A DNA stretch of 64,000 nucleotides from Zoogloea sp041917255 (GTDB lineage Bacteria; Pseudomonadota; Gammaproteobacteria; Burkholderiales; Rhodocyclaceae): NCBI GenBank assembly GCA_041917255.1, contig JAYRYA010000004.1, positions 1 to 64,000 of the forward strand, given 5' to 3'. The position numbers were made by a program, and so were the translations under genes. Positions 1 to 9,942 of this stretch are shown piece by piece (the first letter of the stretch is position 1; the number at the start of each line of letters is the position of its first letter). Under the pieces are notes generated by a model that worked only from the letters and a program-made list of their open reading frames with translations, was not told the origin of the DNA and made no database searches.

Positions 1-124
1 GCATCGGCACGCGCAGGTCGGCGCGGGAGCCTTCGACGTAGATCTTGCGGGAGTTGGGCAGCGGGGCAACCGCAGCCTCGTCCACATGGGCGGATGCGGC
101 GAGGAATTTATCGTGGGCGTTCAT
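1..124 (-). CDS. thiC: Phosphomethylpyrimidine synthase ThiC, N-terminal fragment
   Basis: Only the first 41 codons are in the window; the gene runs off the left edge. The translated start (MNAHDKFLAASAHV, then LPNSRKIYVEGSRADLRVPM) matches the ThiC amino-terminal pattern in which a 'S+KIY+EGSR.D+RVPM' segment precedes the catalytic barrel. ThiC is the radical-SAM enzyme that converts aminoimidazole ribotide to hydroxymethylpyrimidine phosphate in thiamine synthesis. A GGAG-like ribosome site sits about 8 nt before the ATG. A TPP riboswitch lies directly upstream on the same strand, the usual arrangement for thiC, which strongly supports the call. Confidence 0.93.
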   Translation of the reverse strand, partial: MNAHDKFLAASAHVDEAAVAPLPNSRKIYVEGSRADLRVPM

Positions 125-177
125 GAAGGCTCCTTGGGGAGGGCCGCCGGAAGGAGAGACGCGGCAGGAGCCACGTT

Positions 178-265
178 TCCCTACGCCGGCACGACCCGGA
201 TCAGGTTCGGAGGGTAAGTCTCAGCCGGACAGCGCACACCTTTAAGCGCACCGGCACCCCTAACG
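178..265 (-). promoter_or_regulatory. TPP (thi-box) riboswitch
   Basis: On the minus strand the segment reads GGGGTGCC (near 261-253), then GCTGAGA (near 224-218), ACCCTCCGAACCTGATC (about 215-199), and finally GGCGTAGGGA (about 187-178). These are the conserved thi-box blocks in the right order. It lies about 55 nt before thiC and is expected to repress thiC expression, probably by occluding translation initiation, when thiamine pyrophosphate is plentiful. Confidence 0.93.
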
Positions 266-420
266 TATCTTCCGAAATTACTGGAAGCGACCGGTAAACG
301 CAAGATTCCCCGAGGGTTTTGGCGAACTGCGGGATGCGGCACCCGCTAAAGCTTTCGCGCCTTCGGGCCGAAATAGGGGCATCCGGCCCTTGCGGCCCGC
401 CAATTTCCGGAGAATAAAAA

Positions 421-1893
421 ATGCGCCACCGTCTGCGCCCCCTCGTCGCCTTGCTGGCGCTAGCCGGCATGTCATCCGCGCTGGCTGCTGACTGGCAGAC
501 CGTTGCCTCCGACAAGAAGCGCACGATCGAACTCGACCGGGCGAGCATCCTGCAGTCCGATCCGGGAACCAAGGTGGCCTGGGGGCGGATCGTACTGTCC
601 GACTCCGAGGCGGCGACAGCCGGCTATGCGGCGGTGAAGGCGCTCAATCGCTACGACTGCAGGAACCAGACCTTTGCCACCATCAAGCGCGTGTATCTGG
701 ATGCCGATTCGGCGGTGGTCAAGGACGAGAAGGTCAAGGTTGAGAAGGACATGCCGGTGGCCGCCGGCAGCGTGGACGAGAAGCTGTGGCGCGACGTGTG
801 CAAGCCAGCCGGTGGCGGCGACATCTCGGCGCTGGCCAGGAATGCGGCCAAGGCCGCTCAGACGGCCCAGGCCAAACCGGAGCTTCGTGCTGCCGATTAT
901 CGCCCGGTCAAGGGGACTGAGAAGCCGGTGGTGGCCCAGGTGTCCGAGGCCAAGGGCGAGCACGCCGCCGAGCCCGCCCTGCCCATCAAGAAGAATTTCA
1001 TCGACAAGCCGGCGCCGCCCCCCAAGGCCGAGCCGGCTGCCGAGAAGCCCGTGGAGCGCCCTGTGCGCGCCGAGGCGCCGCCGGAAGTGCAGCGGGTGCC
1101 GGCCTATGTGCCGCCGCCCCGGCCGAAGCCGCGGGTGGTGCGGTCGCGGGTGGTGTCGGTGGATGCCCATGCGGCCCACGGACCCGCGGCCGCAGGTACG
1201 CCGCTGGCCCATCACGACATCCACTGGAGCTACGACGGCGAAGGCGGCCCGGCCAACTGGGGCGTGTTGAAGCCGGAATGGCAGTTGTGCGGCAGCGGCG
1301 AGCGCCAGTCGCCGATCGACATCCGCGAAGGCATCAAGGTAGAGTTGGAACCGATACGTTTTGACTACAAGCCGACGCAGTTCCGTATCGTTGACAACGG
1401 CCACACGGTGCAGGTGTATGTCGGCCCCGGCAGCAGTTTGCAGGTGATGGGGCGTTATTACGATCTGGTGCAGTTCCACTTCCATCGTCCCTCCGAAGAG
1501 CGCATCAACGGCAAGGGCTTCGAGATGGTGGCGCACCTGGTGCACAAGGATCTGGACGGCCGGCTGGCGGTGGTTGCGGTGCTCCTGGAGCGCGGTCAGA
1601 TGCATCCGCTGGTGCAGACGCTGTGGAACAACTTGCCGCTGGAGAAAAACGTGGATTACTCGCCGGAGGGTGTGGCAATCGATCTGAACGAGCTGCTGCC
1701 GAAAGATCGCAACTACTACACCTACATGGGTTCGCTGACCACGCCGCCGTGCAGCGAGGGCGTGCTGTGGATGGTGATGAAGCAGCCGGCCCAGTTGTCG
1801 CCGGAGCAGATTGCGATCTTTGCGCGGATGTACCCGATGAACGCCCGGCCTATCCAGTCGGTGCGCGGGCGGATGATCAAGGAATCCCGCTGA
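421..1893 (+). CDS. Exported alpha-type carbonic anhydrase with N-terminal adhesin-E-like domain
   Basis: 490 residues. A Sec signal peptide (about 1-22) is followed by a domain of roughly 110 residues resembling the surface-adhesin protein E family (W-x-TVASD, conserved Cys pair YDCRNQT and DVCK). A Pro/Ala/Lys-rich linker of about 130 residues follows, then an alpha-carbonic anhydrase domain (about 270-490). Seen catalytic marks: QSPIDI, the zinc ligands in QFHFHRPSEE and in MVAHLVH, and LTTPPCSEGVLW. The enzyme should hydrate CO2 in the periplasm or at the cell surface. An ordinary bacterial alpha-carbonic anhydrase is about 240-250 residues, so half of this protein is additional. GGAG precedes the ATG by about 9 nt. 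It is a single gene with no operon partner; the next gene converges on it. Confidence 0.9.
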   Translation: MRHRLRPLVALLALAGMSSALAADWQTVASDKKRTIELDRASILQSDPGTKVAWGRIVLSDSEAATAGYAAVKALNRYDCRNQTFATIKRVYLDADSAVVKDEKVKVEKDMPVAAGSVDEKLWRDVCKPAGGGDISALARNAAKAAQTAQAKPELRAADYRPVKGTEKPVVAQVSEAKGEHAAEPALPIKKNFIDKPAPPPKAEPAAEKPVERPVRAEAPPEVQRVPAYVPPPRPKPRVVRSRVVSVDAHAAHGPAAAGTPLAHHDIHWSYDGEGGPANWGVLKPEWQLCGSGERQSPIDIREGIKVELEPIRFDYKPTQFRIVDNGHTVQVYVGPGSSLQVMGRYYDLVQFHFHRPSEERINGKGFEMVAHLVHKDLDGRLAVVAVLLERGQMHPLVQTLWNNLPLEKNVDYSPEGVAIDLNELLPKDRNYYTYMGSLTTPPCSEGVLWMVMKQPAQLSPEQIAIFARMYPMNARPIQSVRGRMIKESR

Positions 1894-1971
1894 ACGGACA
1901 GGGCGCTTGACGGGGCGGGAGCCCCGGCGCAGCAGGCAGAAGGGCGGACCGATGGTTCGCCCTTCGCGCGT

Positions 1972-4821
1972 TTACTCGCCGGTGCGGGCTTCGAGTTCGA
2001 CGATCATCCGGTCGACGCCGTCGGCCAACCGGCCGGCGAGGATGCGGCTGTCCGGATCGGCGGCACGGGCTGCCATGTCGGTTTCGGCGGCCAGTTCGTA
2101 GACAGCCTGCGCTTTGAGCGAACTGGCAGTGCCCTTGAGGCTGTGCGCCAGGAAGGACAGCTCCGACAGATCGCCCTCGCCGGCGGCCAGCGCCCGCAGT
2201 CGTACGACGCTGCTGCGGTAGTTGGCCAGCGCCCGGCTGGCGAGTCGGGTGACGAAGGCGGTCTTGCCCTTGAACTGGATTTCGAGCCCCTGCCAGTCGA
2301 TCAAGCCTTGGGTGGGGACGGTGGTTGGCACGGCGTGCTCGGGCGTATCGGTGGGCATGGCGGTTGTCTCGTTGGTGGCCTGCTTTCGGCAGTGTCTCAG
2401 GATTTCGGTGACGAGTGTGTTCAGTTCGAGGGGTTTCGGGATGTGCGCGAGCATTCCGGCCGCAAGGCTCTGATCCCGAGCCTCGATGCCGGCGTGGGCG
2501 GTCAGACCGAGGACTGGCAGGGTGGCGTCGAGCGCGTGCAGGCGGCGGGTCAGCGCGTAGCCGTCCATTCCCGGCATCTGGATGTCGGTGATGGCCACGT
2601 GATAGCGCATGGTGCCGTCGGCCTGGAGTCTGGCGAGGGCCTCGGCGCCGCTGGCGAGGCAGTCGATCTGGGCCCCTTCCTGGGTGAGCAGATCGGTGAG
2701 CACACTGCGGTTGATCTCGTTGTCGTCCACTGCAAGGATGGTGAGTCCGGACAGGCGGGATTCCGGCGGAGTGTATACGTTGCTCTGCTTGGCCCCGACA
2801 TTGCGCAGGCATTCCACCAGATGGCGGGCGCGTAGTGGACGCTCGACAAGCGGCAGACGGCCGGAAAGGCCGTCGGCCAGGCCGGACATGTCGATCTCGT
2901 CGATGCGGCCGGCCAGCGCCATGGGCCGGCCCTCGTCCCGGCTCTGGCGAATCCACTTGCGCCAGTCGAGGCTCTGATCGGCGACGCGAGCGTCGATGAC
3001 GATCAGCGTGTCGTCGGGCAGCGTGCCGCTTGGTGCGTCGAGCGTGAGAACCGGAATGCCGCGGGCTTCGATCTCGGTGACGAGGTTGGGGATTTCCTTG
3101 GCGGGAAAGCCCGCCAGCACGATACGCCCAGGGGGCGGCGATGGCTCGGGTTCGGCTGCAATCAGCGGAATCCGCACATCGAAGCTGCTGCCGACGCCTG
3201 GCGTGCTGGTGACGACGATGTCGCCGCCCATGGCGTTGACCAGTTGGGACGAGATTGACAGGCCCAGTCCGGAACCACCAAAGCGTCGGGTGGTGGAGCT
3301 GTCGGCCTGCTCGAAGGGCAGGAACAGGCGCTTGATCTGTTCGGGCGTCATGCCGATGCCGGTGTCGCCGATCCGGATGCACAGTCGGTCGGCGTCCACC
3401 CGCGCTTCGAGGCTGATTGAGCCGGTGTCGGTGAATTTGATCGCGTTGCCGATCAGGTTGACCAGCACCTGCGACAGGCGCAGGGGGTCGCCGCGGCAAC
3501 TGGCGGGCAATCCGCTCTCCCGCACGAAGAACTCCAGCCGTCGGGCGTAGGCCCGTTCGGCGGTGAGGGTGAGGGCGGAGTCGATGACTTTGCCCGGCGC
3601 GATCAGGATGTTCTCGACTTTCAGTTTGCCCGCCTCGATCTTGGCGCAGTCGAGGATGTCGTTGATCACCCCGAGCAGGTGTTGTCCGGATTCGTTGATC
3701 CGGATGAACTGCTGTTCGGCGTTGCGCCCTGACGAGTTGCGGATGCCCATCTGGGCGAGCCCGAGGATGGCGTTGAGCGGCGTGCGGATCTCATGGCTCA
3801 TGTTGGCGAGAAATTCGCTTCGAGCCTGGGCGAGGCGTTCGGCTTCGGTGCGGGCGGCAAGGTGGGCGTGCTCGATCCGTCGTCGCTCGCGCATTTCCTG
3901 GATCACGATGAAAAGTACCGCCATGGGTACCAGACCCATGCCGAGCAGCAACAGCGGCGGGATGGATTGACTTGAGAGCTCGCCCTCAGTGATGAGTGCC
4001 GCCAGTGCCAGGGGCGAACCATCCACCTGTTGCTTGAGGGCAGCGATGGGTGCGTCGTTGCCATCACTGTTGATGCTGGCTGCCGCTGCCCTGCCCCGGG
4101 TGCCCGGCCCGGCGAGGGCGAGCTGGACCTCGGTCTGGCGGAACGGGGCCGGTGCAGCGTGGGAGACGGGTGCGCCGGACTGGCTGCTCACCAGCGCCTC
4201 GGGGCGCCGGGCGGTGCTGAAGCTGACCCGGCTCTCGATCGGGGTGAATGGGCCGCTGGCGATGATGTGGCCACGTATCCGTCCCTTGATGGTCACGGGC
4301 TCGATGATGCGCAGCCGCTTGCCGTCGTCAAGCAGTTCGAGGCTGCGGAGCCTGGCGGGCGAGGGGAGGGCGTCGGTGGTGCCGTTGGGCAGGTCGCCAG
4401 CCTGGGCGATGACCGCGCCTCGGTCGTCAATGAGGGTGAGCTGGTCGTAGATGCGGACGAAGCCCAGGCGCTTGCGTTCGATGAGGTGGTTGAACTTGTC
4501 GTCGATGGCCTGGGTCTGGATGGCGAGACCGTAGTCGGCGCTCATGCCGAGGTCCACGCTGCCGAAGTAGCTGGCGACGACTTCCGATTCGGCCAACTCG
4601 GTGAGGTCGTTGTGGCGTTCGGTGAAGTAGTAGGAGAGGGCGTCGGCCCGGCGCACGAGATCGAGCTGGGCGGTGTCGATGAGGTTCTGCTGCAGTTGCT
4701 CCCGCACGCCAAGGTTGTGCACGAGCAGGGTCGCCGCGTAGCCGATGAAGACCAGGATGGCGATGAAGCTCTTCCGGTAACGCCTTGACAGGGAGTCGTC
4801 GCTGGACATGGAGATGGACAA
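1972..4821 (-). CDS. Hybrid sensor histidine kinase with receiver and Hpt domains
   Basis: 949 residues from a TTG at 4821; an ATG four codons in (4809) is an equally possible start. GGAAG lies 4 nt before the TTG. Domains: membrane helix about 18-36, periplasmic sensor about 40-285 with no recognised fold, second helix about 288-308, HisKA with phospho-acceptor H343 in MSHEIRTPLN, HATPase with N-box NLIGNAIKF and GDTGIGM/GGSGLGL loops, a degenerate receiver-like stretch about 565-680, a true receiver with D746 in TDIQMPGMDG, and a C-terminal Hpt domain with H893 in LAHSLKGTAS. The order supports a phosphorelay from histidine to aspartate to histidine, passing the phosphate to an unlinked response regulator. 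The signal sensed is unknown; no response regulator is adjacent. Confidence 0.92.
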   Translation of the reverse strand: MSISMSSDDSLSRRYRKSFIAILVFIGYAATLLVHNLGVREQLQQNLIDTAQLDLVRRADALSYYFTERHNDLTELAESEVVASYFGSVDLGMSADYGLAIQTQAIDDKFNHLIERKRLGFVRIYDQLTLIDDRGAVIAQAGDLPNGTTDALPSPARLRSLELLDDGKRLRIIEPVTIKGRIRGHIIASGPFTPIESRVSFSTARRPEALVSSQSGAPVSHAAPAPFRQTEVQLALAGPGTRGRAAAASINSDGNDAPIAALKQQVDGSPLALAALITEGELSSQSIPPLLLLGMGLVPMAVLFIVIQEMRERRRIEHAHLAARTEAERLAQARSEFLANMSHEIRTPLNAILGLAQMGIRNSSGRNAEQQFIRINESGQHLLGVINDILDCAKIEAGKLKVENILIAPGKVIDSALTLTAERAYARRLEFFVRESGLPASCRGDPLRLSQVLVNLIGNAIKFTDTGSISLEARVDADRLCIRIGDTGIGMTPEQIKRLFLPFEQADSSTTRRFGGSGLGLSISSQLVNAMGGDIVVTSTPGVGSSFDVRIPLIAAEPEPSPPPGRIVLAGFPAKEIPNLVTEIEARGIPVLTLDAPSGTLPDDTLIVIDARVADQSLDWRKWIRQSRDEGRPMALAGRIDEIDMSGLADGLSGRLPLVERPLRARHLVECLRNVGAKQSNVYTPPESRLSGLTILAVDDNEINRSVLTDLLTQEGAQIDCLASGAEALARLQADGTMRYHVAITDIQMPGMDGYALTRRLHALDATLPVLGLTAHAGIEARDQSLAAGMLAHIPKPLELNTLVTEILRHCRKQATNETTAMPTDTPEHAVPTTVPTQGLIDWQGLEIQFKGKTAFVTRLASRALANYRSSVVRLRALAAGEGDLSELSFLAHSLKGTASSLKAQAVYELAAETDMAARAADPDSRILAGRLADGVDRMIVELEARTGE

Positions 4822-4956
4822 ATCGCTTCCGGGGTAACCGCCAGCCGGCGGACGGTGCGGCGCACTGAATGACGCGTGGTTTATTCGATAACGGAACCAG
4901 GTGGAAAATCTTTACAGGAGGTGTGTTGACCGGCAGAGGATTTTCTTTAGCTTGCG

Positions 4957-5967
<1,011 letters not shown>

Positions 5968-6027
5968 TCTAGGGTGTATTGCGAATCGTTTCCGGTGCTT
6001 CCGGCGGCGCTGCTGCTGGGGCGGTCC

Positions 6028-6942
6028 CTACTTGCCGACCGTAGCTCCCGGAATGTCGCGGAAGAACTCCGGCAGATAGCGGGGCGCCACTCGGAAGTAT
6101 TTCTTCACCAGGTTCATGTAGGTGCCGTCTTTCTTGATGCCGGCGAGGAAGCTGTTGAACGCTTCACGCAGTTCGGGGGAGTCCTTGCGGAAGGCGGCGG
6201 CCATGCGCTGTTCATCGGAGACCGGGCCGATGACCTTGATCTTTCCCGGCCACAGTTCAAGCGCGATCATCACGTCGGGTACGTCGAGGAGTGTCATGTC
6301 GCTTTCGTGCTTGAGCATGGCAGGCACGATGTCGTTGAGGTTGGCACTGCTGGTAAAGCGCTTGAGCTTGAGCCCCTTGTTTTCGAGATCGTAGAGGGTC
6401 GGGTCGAGGCAGGAGTTGTCCATCACAAAGGTCGTGCCGAGTTTGAGGGCGGCCTTGGTGGTGCGGATGTCCTGTTCCTTGTTGCCGCTGGGTTTGATGG
6501 GCTGGGCGGGCGTGTCGGTGCGGGCCAGCAGCCACACGGCGGAGGGGAAGGTGGGGTCGGAGAAGTCCAGTACCTTGAGGCGCGGGGGCAGGATGGTCAT
6601 GCCGTTGGCGATCATGTCGCCGCGGATCGGGCGGCGGCCGACTTCCTGGAGGGTGGGCTTGAAGCGGATTTCCTTGCCGGTGAGGTCGCCGATGACGTTT
6701 TCCCAGGTGGTGGGAACAAATTCGTAACCCACCCCGAGGTGTTTGGCAAACAGCTGGACGATCTCGACATCGAGCCCGTCGCCACTGCCGGTGACGAAGT
6801 TGGCGTAAGGAACGCCCAGGTGGCGCAGCACGCCCCGCTTGCGGATCTCGCGCAGGTCGTCGGCGAGCGCGCCACCGCAGAGGCACAGGAGGCCGGCGGC
6901 AAGGATCAGTCGGCGTGCGAGGGAGACAGGTTTGGGCGGCAT
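6028..6942 (-). CDS. Periplasmic substrate-binding protein, SBP_bac_3 type
   Basis: 304 residues with a signal peptide (about 1-27, cleavage after GGALA). The mature part begins LREIRKRGVLRHLGVPYANF and continues with a DVEIVQLFAKHLG block, typical of family 3 solute-binding proteins that bind amino acids or related polar molecules. No permease or ATPase genes are adjacent, so it is an orphan binding protein and may instead feed a distant transporter. Right after it, on the upstream side, lies an IS5-family insertion about 60 bp from the start codon, which could separate the gene from part of its original promoter. Confidence 0.85.
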   Translation of the reverse strand: MPPKPVSLARRLILAAGLLCLCGGALADDLREIRKRGVLRHLGVPYANFVTGSGDGLDVEIVQLFAKHLGVGYEFVPTTWENVIGDLTGKEIRFKPTLQEVGRRPIRGDMIANGMTILPPRLKVLDFSDPTFPSAVWLLARTDTPAQPIKPSGNKEQDIRTTKAALKLGTTFVMDNSCLDPTLYDLENKGLKLKRFTSSANLNDIVPAMLKHESDMTLLDVPDVMIALELWPGKIKVIGPVSDEQRMAAAFRKDSPELREAFNSFLAGIKKDGTYMNLVKKYFRVAPRYLPEFFRDIPGATVGK

Positions 6943-7000
6943 GGGCGTTCCTTCTGGCTATCCGGGCGCCTTGAATGCGGCAGGCGGGGTGTTTTGCTGG

Positions 7001-7022
7001 TTAGCAGCCCGATGCAAAACCC
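7001..7022. repeat. IS left end: TTAG target duplication plus terminal inverted repeat
   Basis: TTAG (7001-7004) is the left target-site copy. It is followed by the terminal repeat CAGCCCGATGCAAAACCC (7005-7022), which matches the right end at 15 of 18 positions, with 12 consecutive identical bases. Confidence 0.85.
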
Positions 7023-8329
7023 CGAGAACCCACGCCAGCAGTCGCCCTTGCGATCCGGCTTCTCATGACTTCATTCCCGGAATTGGATTCCCAATCCCGT
7101 ATTGATGCCCACCGAATGGGCCGGGGAATGGGTTTTCACCCGATTCCGGGTGCCGCATCATGCTGCGCTCCCCGCGGACTGCAATTTCGCAATCCGCAGT
7201 AGGTTGTACGCCGCCGCCGACAGGTAGGCGGCGATCTGGGTTTTCGCCTGACCGATGAAGCGTGTCTTTCTCATTCCGCCCACCGTCTTCAGCCAGCCGA
7301 AGATCTCCTCGATCCGCTTGCGTTTCCGCTGGCTGATCTTATAGCCCTCGGTGCAGGTCGTTCGTCCATCCAGGCCGGGTGTCTTGCGCCCTTCGATCCG
7401 GGCAATGTGAGGCCGGATGTCGTGATCCCGCAGGTGCCGGACGAAGTCCTTCACGTGGTAGCCCTTGTCGGCCCCCAGGGTCTTGGGATGAATCCGACGG
7501 CGCCGGGCGCGGGTGAGCAACTGGCGGGCGGCCTGATGTTCGGCCAGCGTGGCGTCGGTGATCAGCAGATCGACGCACAGGCCGCTGCGGTTCTCCATGA
7601 GGGCATGGCCGCCGTAGCTGAGCTTGGCCGGCTGACCGCTGCCTTTTCTCATGAGCTTCGCCTCGGGATCGGTGGTGCTCTGGTGGGTGGCGTTGGAGCG
7701 CTTCTCGCCCTTGAAATCCACCATCCCGGTGCCGTCCCCGGGCTTGGGCGGATCAATATCGCCCTTGCGCTTGAAGCTCTTGAAGGACGCCCAGGCGTCG
7801 ATCAGCGTGCCATCCACGGTGAAGTGATCGGACGAGAGCAGCTTGTCCTTGCGGGCCAGACGCACGACTTCGTCGAAGAAGCGTCGGGCAATATCGGTCT
7901 CCACCAGGCGCTCGCGCAGTCGGCTGAAATTGGATTGATCCAGCCCGCCCGACTCCAGGTCAAGATCGAGAAACCAGCGGAACAGCAGGTTGTAATCGAG
8001 CTGCTCACAGAACAGACGGTCGGAGCGCACCGAGTAAAGGGCGATGAGCAATTGGGCCTTGAGCAGGCGCTCCGGGGCAATCGAAGGGCGACCCGTCCGG
8101 GCGTAAAGGCCGTCGAGTTCCGCAGAAATGGCCGACAGCGCCGTCTCGGCCAGCTTCTTCACCCGGCGCAACGGGTGATCGGCCGGAATCCGGGATTCGA
8201 CTGAGAAGTAGTGGAACATCGAGGACTGGGGATCGACTTCGCCGCGCATCGGTGCTGTGCCTGGGGTTTGAGGGGTAAGGCTAGGACAGGTGGGTGGTCG
8301 GATCGTTCACTGGGTTTTGCATCAACCTG
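7005..8329. mobile_element. Complete IS5-family insertion sequence (1325 bp)
   Basis: Bounded by 18-bp imperfect terminal inverted repeats (7005-7022 and 8312-8329) and flanked by the 4-bp direct repeat TTAG (7001-7004, 8330-8333). A YTAR-type 4-bp target duplication is characteristic of the IS5 group. The element holds one transposase frame on the minus strand. Removing it and one TTAG leaves an ordinary intergenic spacer of about 110 bp between the binding-protein gene and the mocR-type gene, so no gene was disrupted. Intact ends and an intact transposase suggest a recent insertion. Confidence 0.9.
7158..8249 (-). CDS. IS5-family transposase
   Basis: 363 residues. The start MRGEVDPQSSMFHYFSVE and the following DHPLRRVKKLAE block form the DUF772-type N-terminal domain; the catalytic DDE core is visible as D in HFTVDGTLIDAW, D in LGADKGYHVKDF and E in KRIEEIFGWLKT. 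The last motif, with the Y/R-containing E region, is usual for IS5/IS1182-type enzymes. The gene is full length and shows no stops or frameshifts, so the element should be transposition-competent. It lies inside the element's inverted repeats, transcribed leftward. Confidence 0.94.
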   Translation of the reverse strand: MRGEVDPQSSMFHYFSVESRIPADHPLRRVKKLAETALSAISAELDGLYARTGRPSIAPERLLKAQLLIALYSVRSDRLFCEQLDYNLLFRWFLDLDLESGGLDQSNFSRLRERLVETDIARRFFDEVVRLARKDKLLSSDHFTVDGTLIDAWASFKSFKRKGDIDPPKPGDGTGMVDFKGEKRSNATHQSTTDPEAKLMRKGSGQPAKLSYGGHALMENRSGLCVDLLITDATLAEHQAARQLLTRARRRRIHPKTLGADKGYHVKDFVRHLRDHDIRPHIARIEGRKTPGLDGRTTCTEGYKISQRKRKRIEEIFGWLKTVGGMRKTRFIGQAKTQIAAYLSAAAYNLLRIAKLQSAGSAA

Positions 8330-8333
8330 TTAG
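8312..8333. repeat. IS right end: terminal inverted repeat plus TTAG target duplication
   Basis: Read inward from the right edge, the end is CAGGTTGATGCAAAACCC (8329-8312), the partner of the left repeat. TTAG (8330-8333) is the second copy of the target duplication. Confidence 0.85.
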
Positions 8334-8381
8334 CGGTGAAGGCTGCCGAAACTTTAGGACAAGTGCGATTTTTGATGCGAT

Positions 8382-9791
8382 TCAGGTTTCGCCGGCGGCG
8401 GTAGCTGCGAGAAAACGTTCGAGGCGTGGCTCGGCGCAGAAGCCCACGTTCAGGCGCAGGAAGCTGGAGGGCTGGTTCTGGGGACGGAAGACGTTGCCCG
8501 GGGCGAGCACGATGTTGTCGCGGGCGGCCCGGCGGGCGAGTTCGGCGGTGTCGGCGAGGCCCGGCACCCGGGCCCACACGAAGGGGCCGCCGCGGGGTTC
8601 GGGCTCGGGCTTGAGCCCGACCCGCTCGAGCATCCGCAGGGCCTGCACCGTGGATTCTGCAAGGCGGCCCTTCAGCCGGTCGAGCAGCTTGCGGTAGTGG
8701 CCGTCGGTGAGGAGCTGATGGACGAGCTGTTCGGAAAGCTCGGCCGACGACATCATCGAGACGATCTTCACGTCGGTGAAGAGGTGCGCCAGATCCGGCC
8801 GGCAGGCCAGGAAGCCGACTCGAAGGTTGCCCGAGATCGTCTTGGAGAAGCTGGAGGCGTAGATCACGCGGTGCAGTTGGTCCAGCCCGGCGAGGCGGGT
8901 GGCGGCGTCGGGGGCGAGGTCGCCGTAGATGTCGTCCTCGACGATCATGAAGTCGTGCTTCTCGGCCAGTTGCAGCACCCGGAAGGCCACCGCCGGCGAG
9001 AGGTTGCAGGCGGTGGGGTTGTGGAGCACCGAGTGGGTGAAGAACAGCCGCGGCTGGTGCTCGGCGAGAATGGCTTCAAGGGCGACGGTGTCGGGGCCGT
9101 CCTGCGTGCGCGGCACGCCGATCAGCGCCACGCCGTACAGGCGCAGGTTGCCGAAGAGATTCCAGTAGCCGGGGTCGTCGACAAGCACGCAGTCGCCGGG
9201 CTTGAGAAAGTAGCGGCACACGATGTCGAGCGCCTGATGCACGCCGTAGGTGAGCACGATCTGCTCCGGCGTGGCGCCGATGCCGATCTCCGCCAGGCGC
9301 ACCTGCAACTGGGCGCGCAGGGGCGCGTAGCCCTGGGCAGAGCCGTAACTCACCGGGCGCACGTCGGCCCGCCGGGTGAGGCCGCGCAGGGCACGCAGCA
9401 CGCCGGCTTCGTCCAGCCAGGCTGCGGGCAGGCTGCCCGATCCGGCCAGGATGCGGTCCGGATCGCCATTGGCCATCTCGCGCATCAGCCAGCTGGCGTC
9501 GATGGCGCGCTCGATGGAGTCCGTGCCGCCTATGGCGCGGGCGGGCTGGGCGCGGCTCGCCACGTAGAAGCCGGAGCCGCGGCGCGACTGCAGGTAGCCC
9601 ACCGCCACCAACCGGTCGTAGGCCTCGACCACGGTGAAGCGCGACACGCCGTGGTGCTCGGCGAACTGACGGATCGGCGGCAGACGTGCGCCAGGGCGCA
9701 GGATGCGGTCGTCGATGCGGGTGCGCACGGCGGTGACGATCTGGTCCACCAGCGGAGTGGGGCTGTCGGCAGTGAGGGTGAGCTGCAGCAT
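8382..9791 (-). CDS. MocR/PdxR-type regulator (GntR HTH fused to PLP aminotransferase fold)
   Basis: 469 residues from the ATG at 9791. I prefer this start because the GntR winged helix begins at once (PLVDQIVTAVRTRIDD, LPPIRQFAEHHGVSRFTVVEAYDRL). The longer open frame reaching 9983 runs through the intergenic region. Residues about 110-469 form the type I aminotransferase domain, with VDDPGYWN, VEDDIYGDL and the PLP-lysine motif YASSFSKTISGNLRVGF. Regulators of this class use the aminotransferase domain as an effector-binding module. It is divergent from the small exported protein at 9943; the roughly 150-bp spacer probably holds the promoters and operator for both. Confidence 0.9.
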   Translation of the reverse strand: MLQLTLTADSPTPLVDQIVTAVRTRIDDRILRPGARLPPIRQFAEHHGVSRFTVVEAYDRLVAVGYLQSRRGSGFYVASRAQPARAIGGTDSIERAIDASWLMREMANGDPDRILAGSGSLPAAWLDEAGVLRALRGLTRRADVRPVSYGSAQGYAPLRAQLQVRLAEIGIGATPEQIVLTYGVHQALDIVCRYFLKPGDCVLVDDPGYWNLFGNLRLYGVALIGVPRTQDGPDTVALEAILAEHQPRLFFTHSVLHNPTACNLSPAVAFRVLQLAEKHDFMIVEDDIYGDLAPDAATRLAGLDQLHRVIYASSFSKTISGNLRVGFLACRPDLAHLFTDVKIVSMMSSAELSEQLVHQLLTDGHYRKLLDRLKGRLAESTVQALRMLERVGLKPEPEPRGGPFVWARVPGLADTAELARRAARDNIVLAPGNVFRPQNQPSSFLRLNVGFCAEPRLERFLAATAAGET

Positions 9792-9942
9792 GGTGGGCTC
9801 CGGTGTATCGGTTGGATTGCCGGGCCAGATGGCCGGTTGCGACCGGTACGGGTAGGCGATTTGTCTGGATAGTGTATCTGGGGTGGGTCGAAAGTGTTCG
9901 GTATTGTCAGGTTTCCTGAGTTGATCTTCGAGGAGGCCTGCC

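Noticed and set aside
472..1605. Long open frame opposite the carbonic anhydrase
   Set aside because: Antisense shadow; the plus-strand frame has all enzyme motifs.
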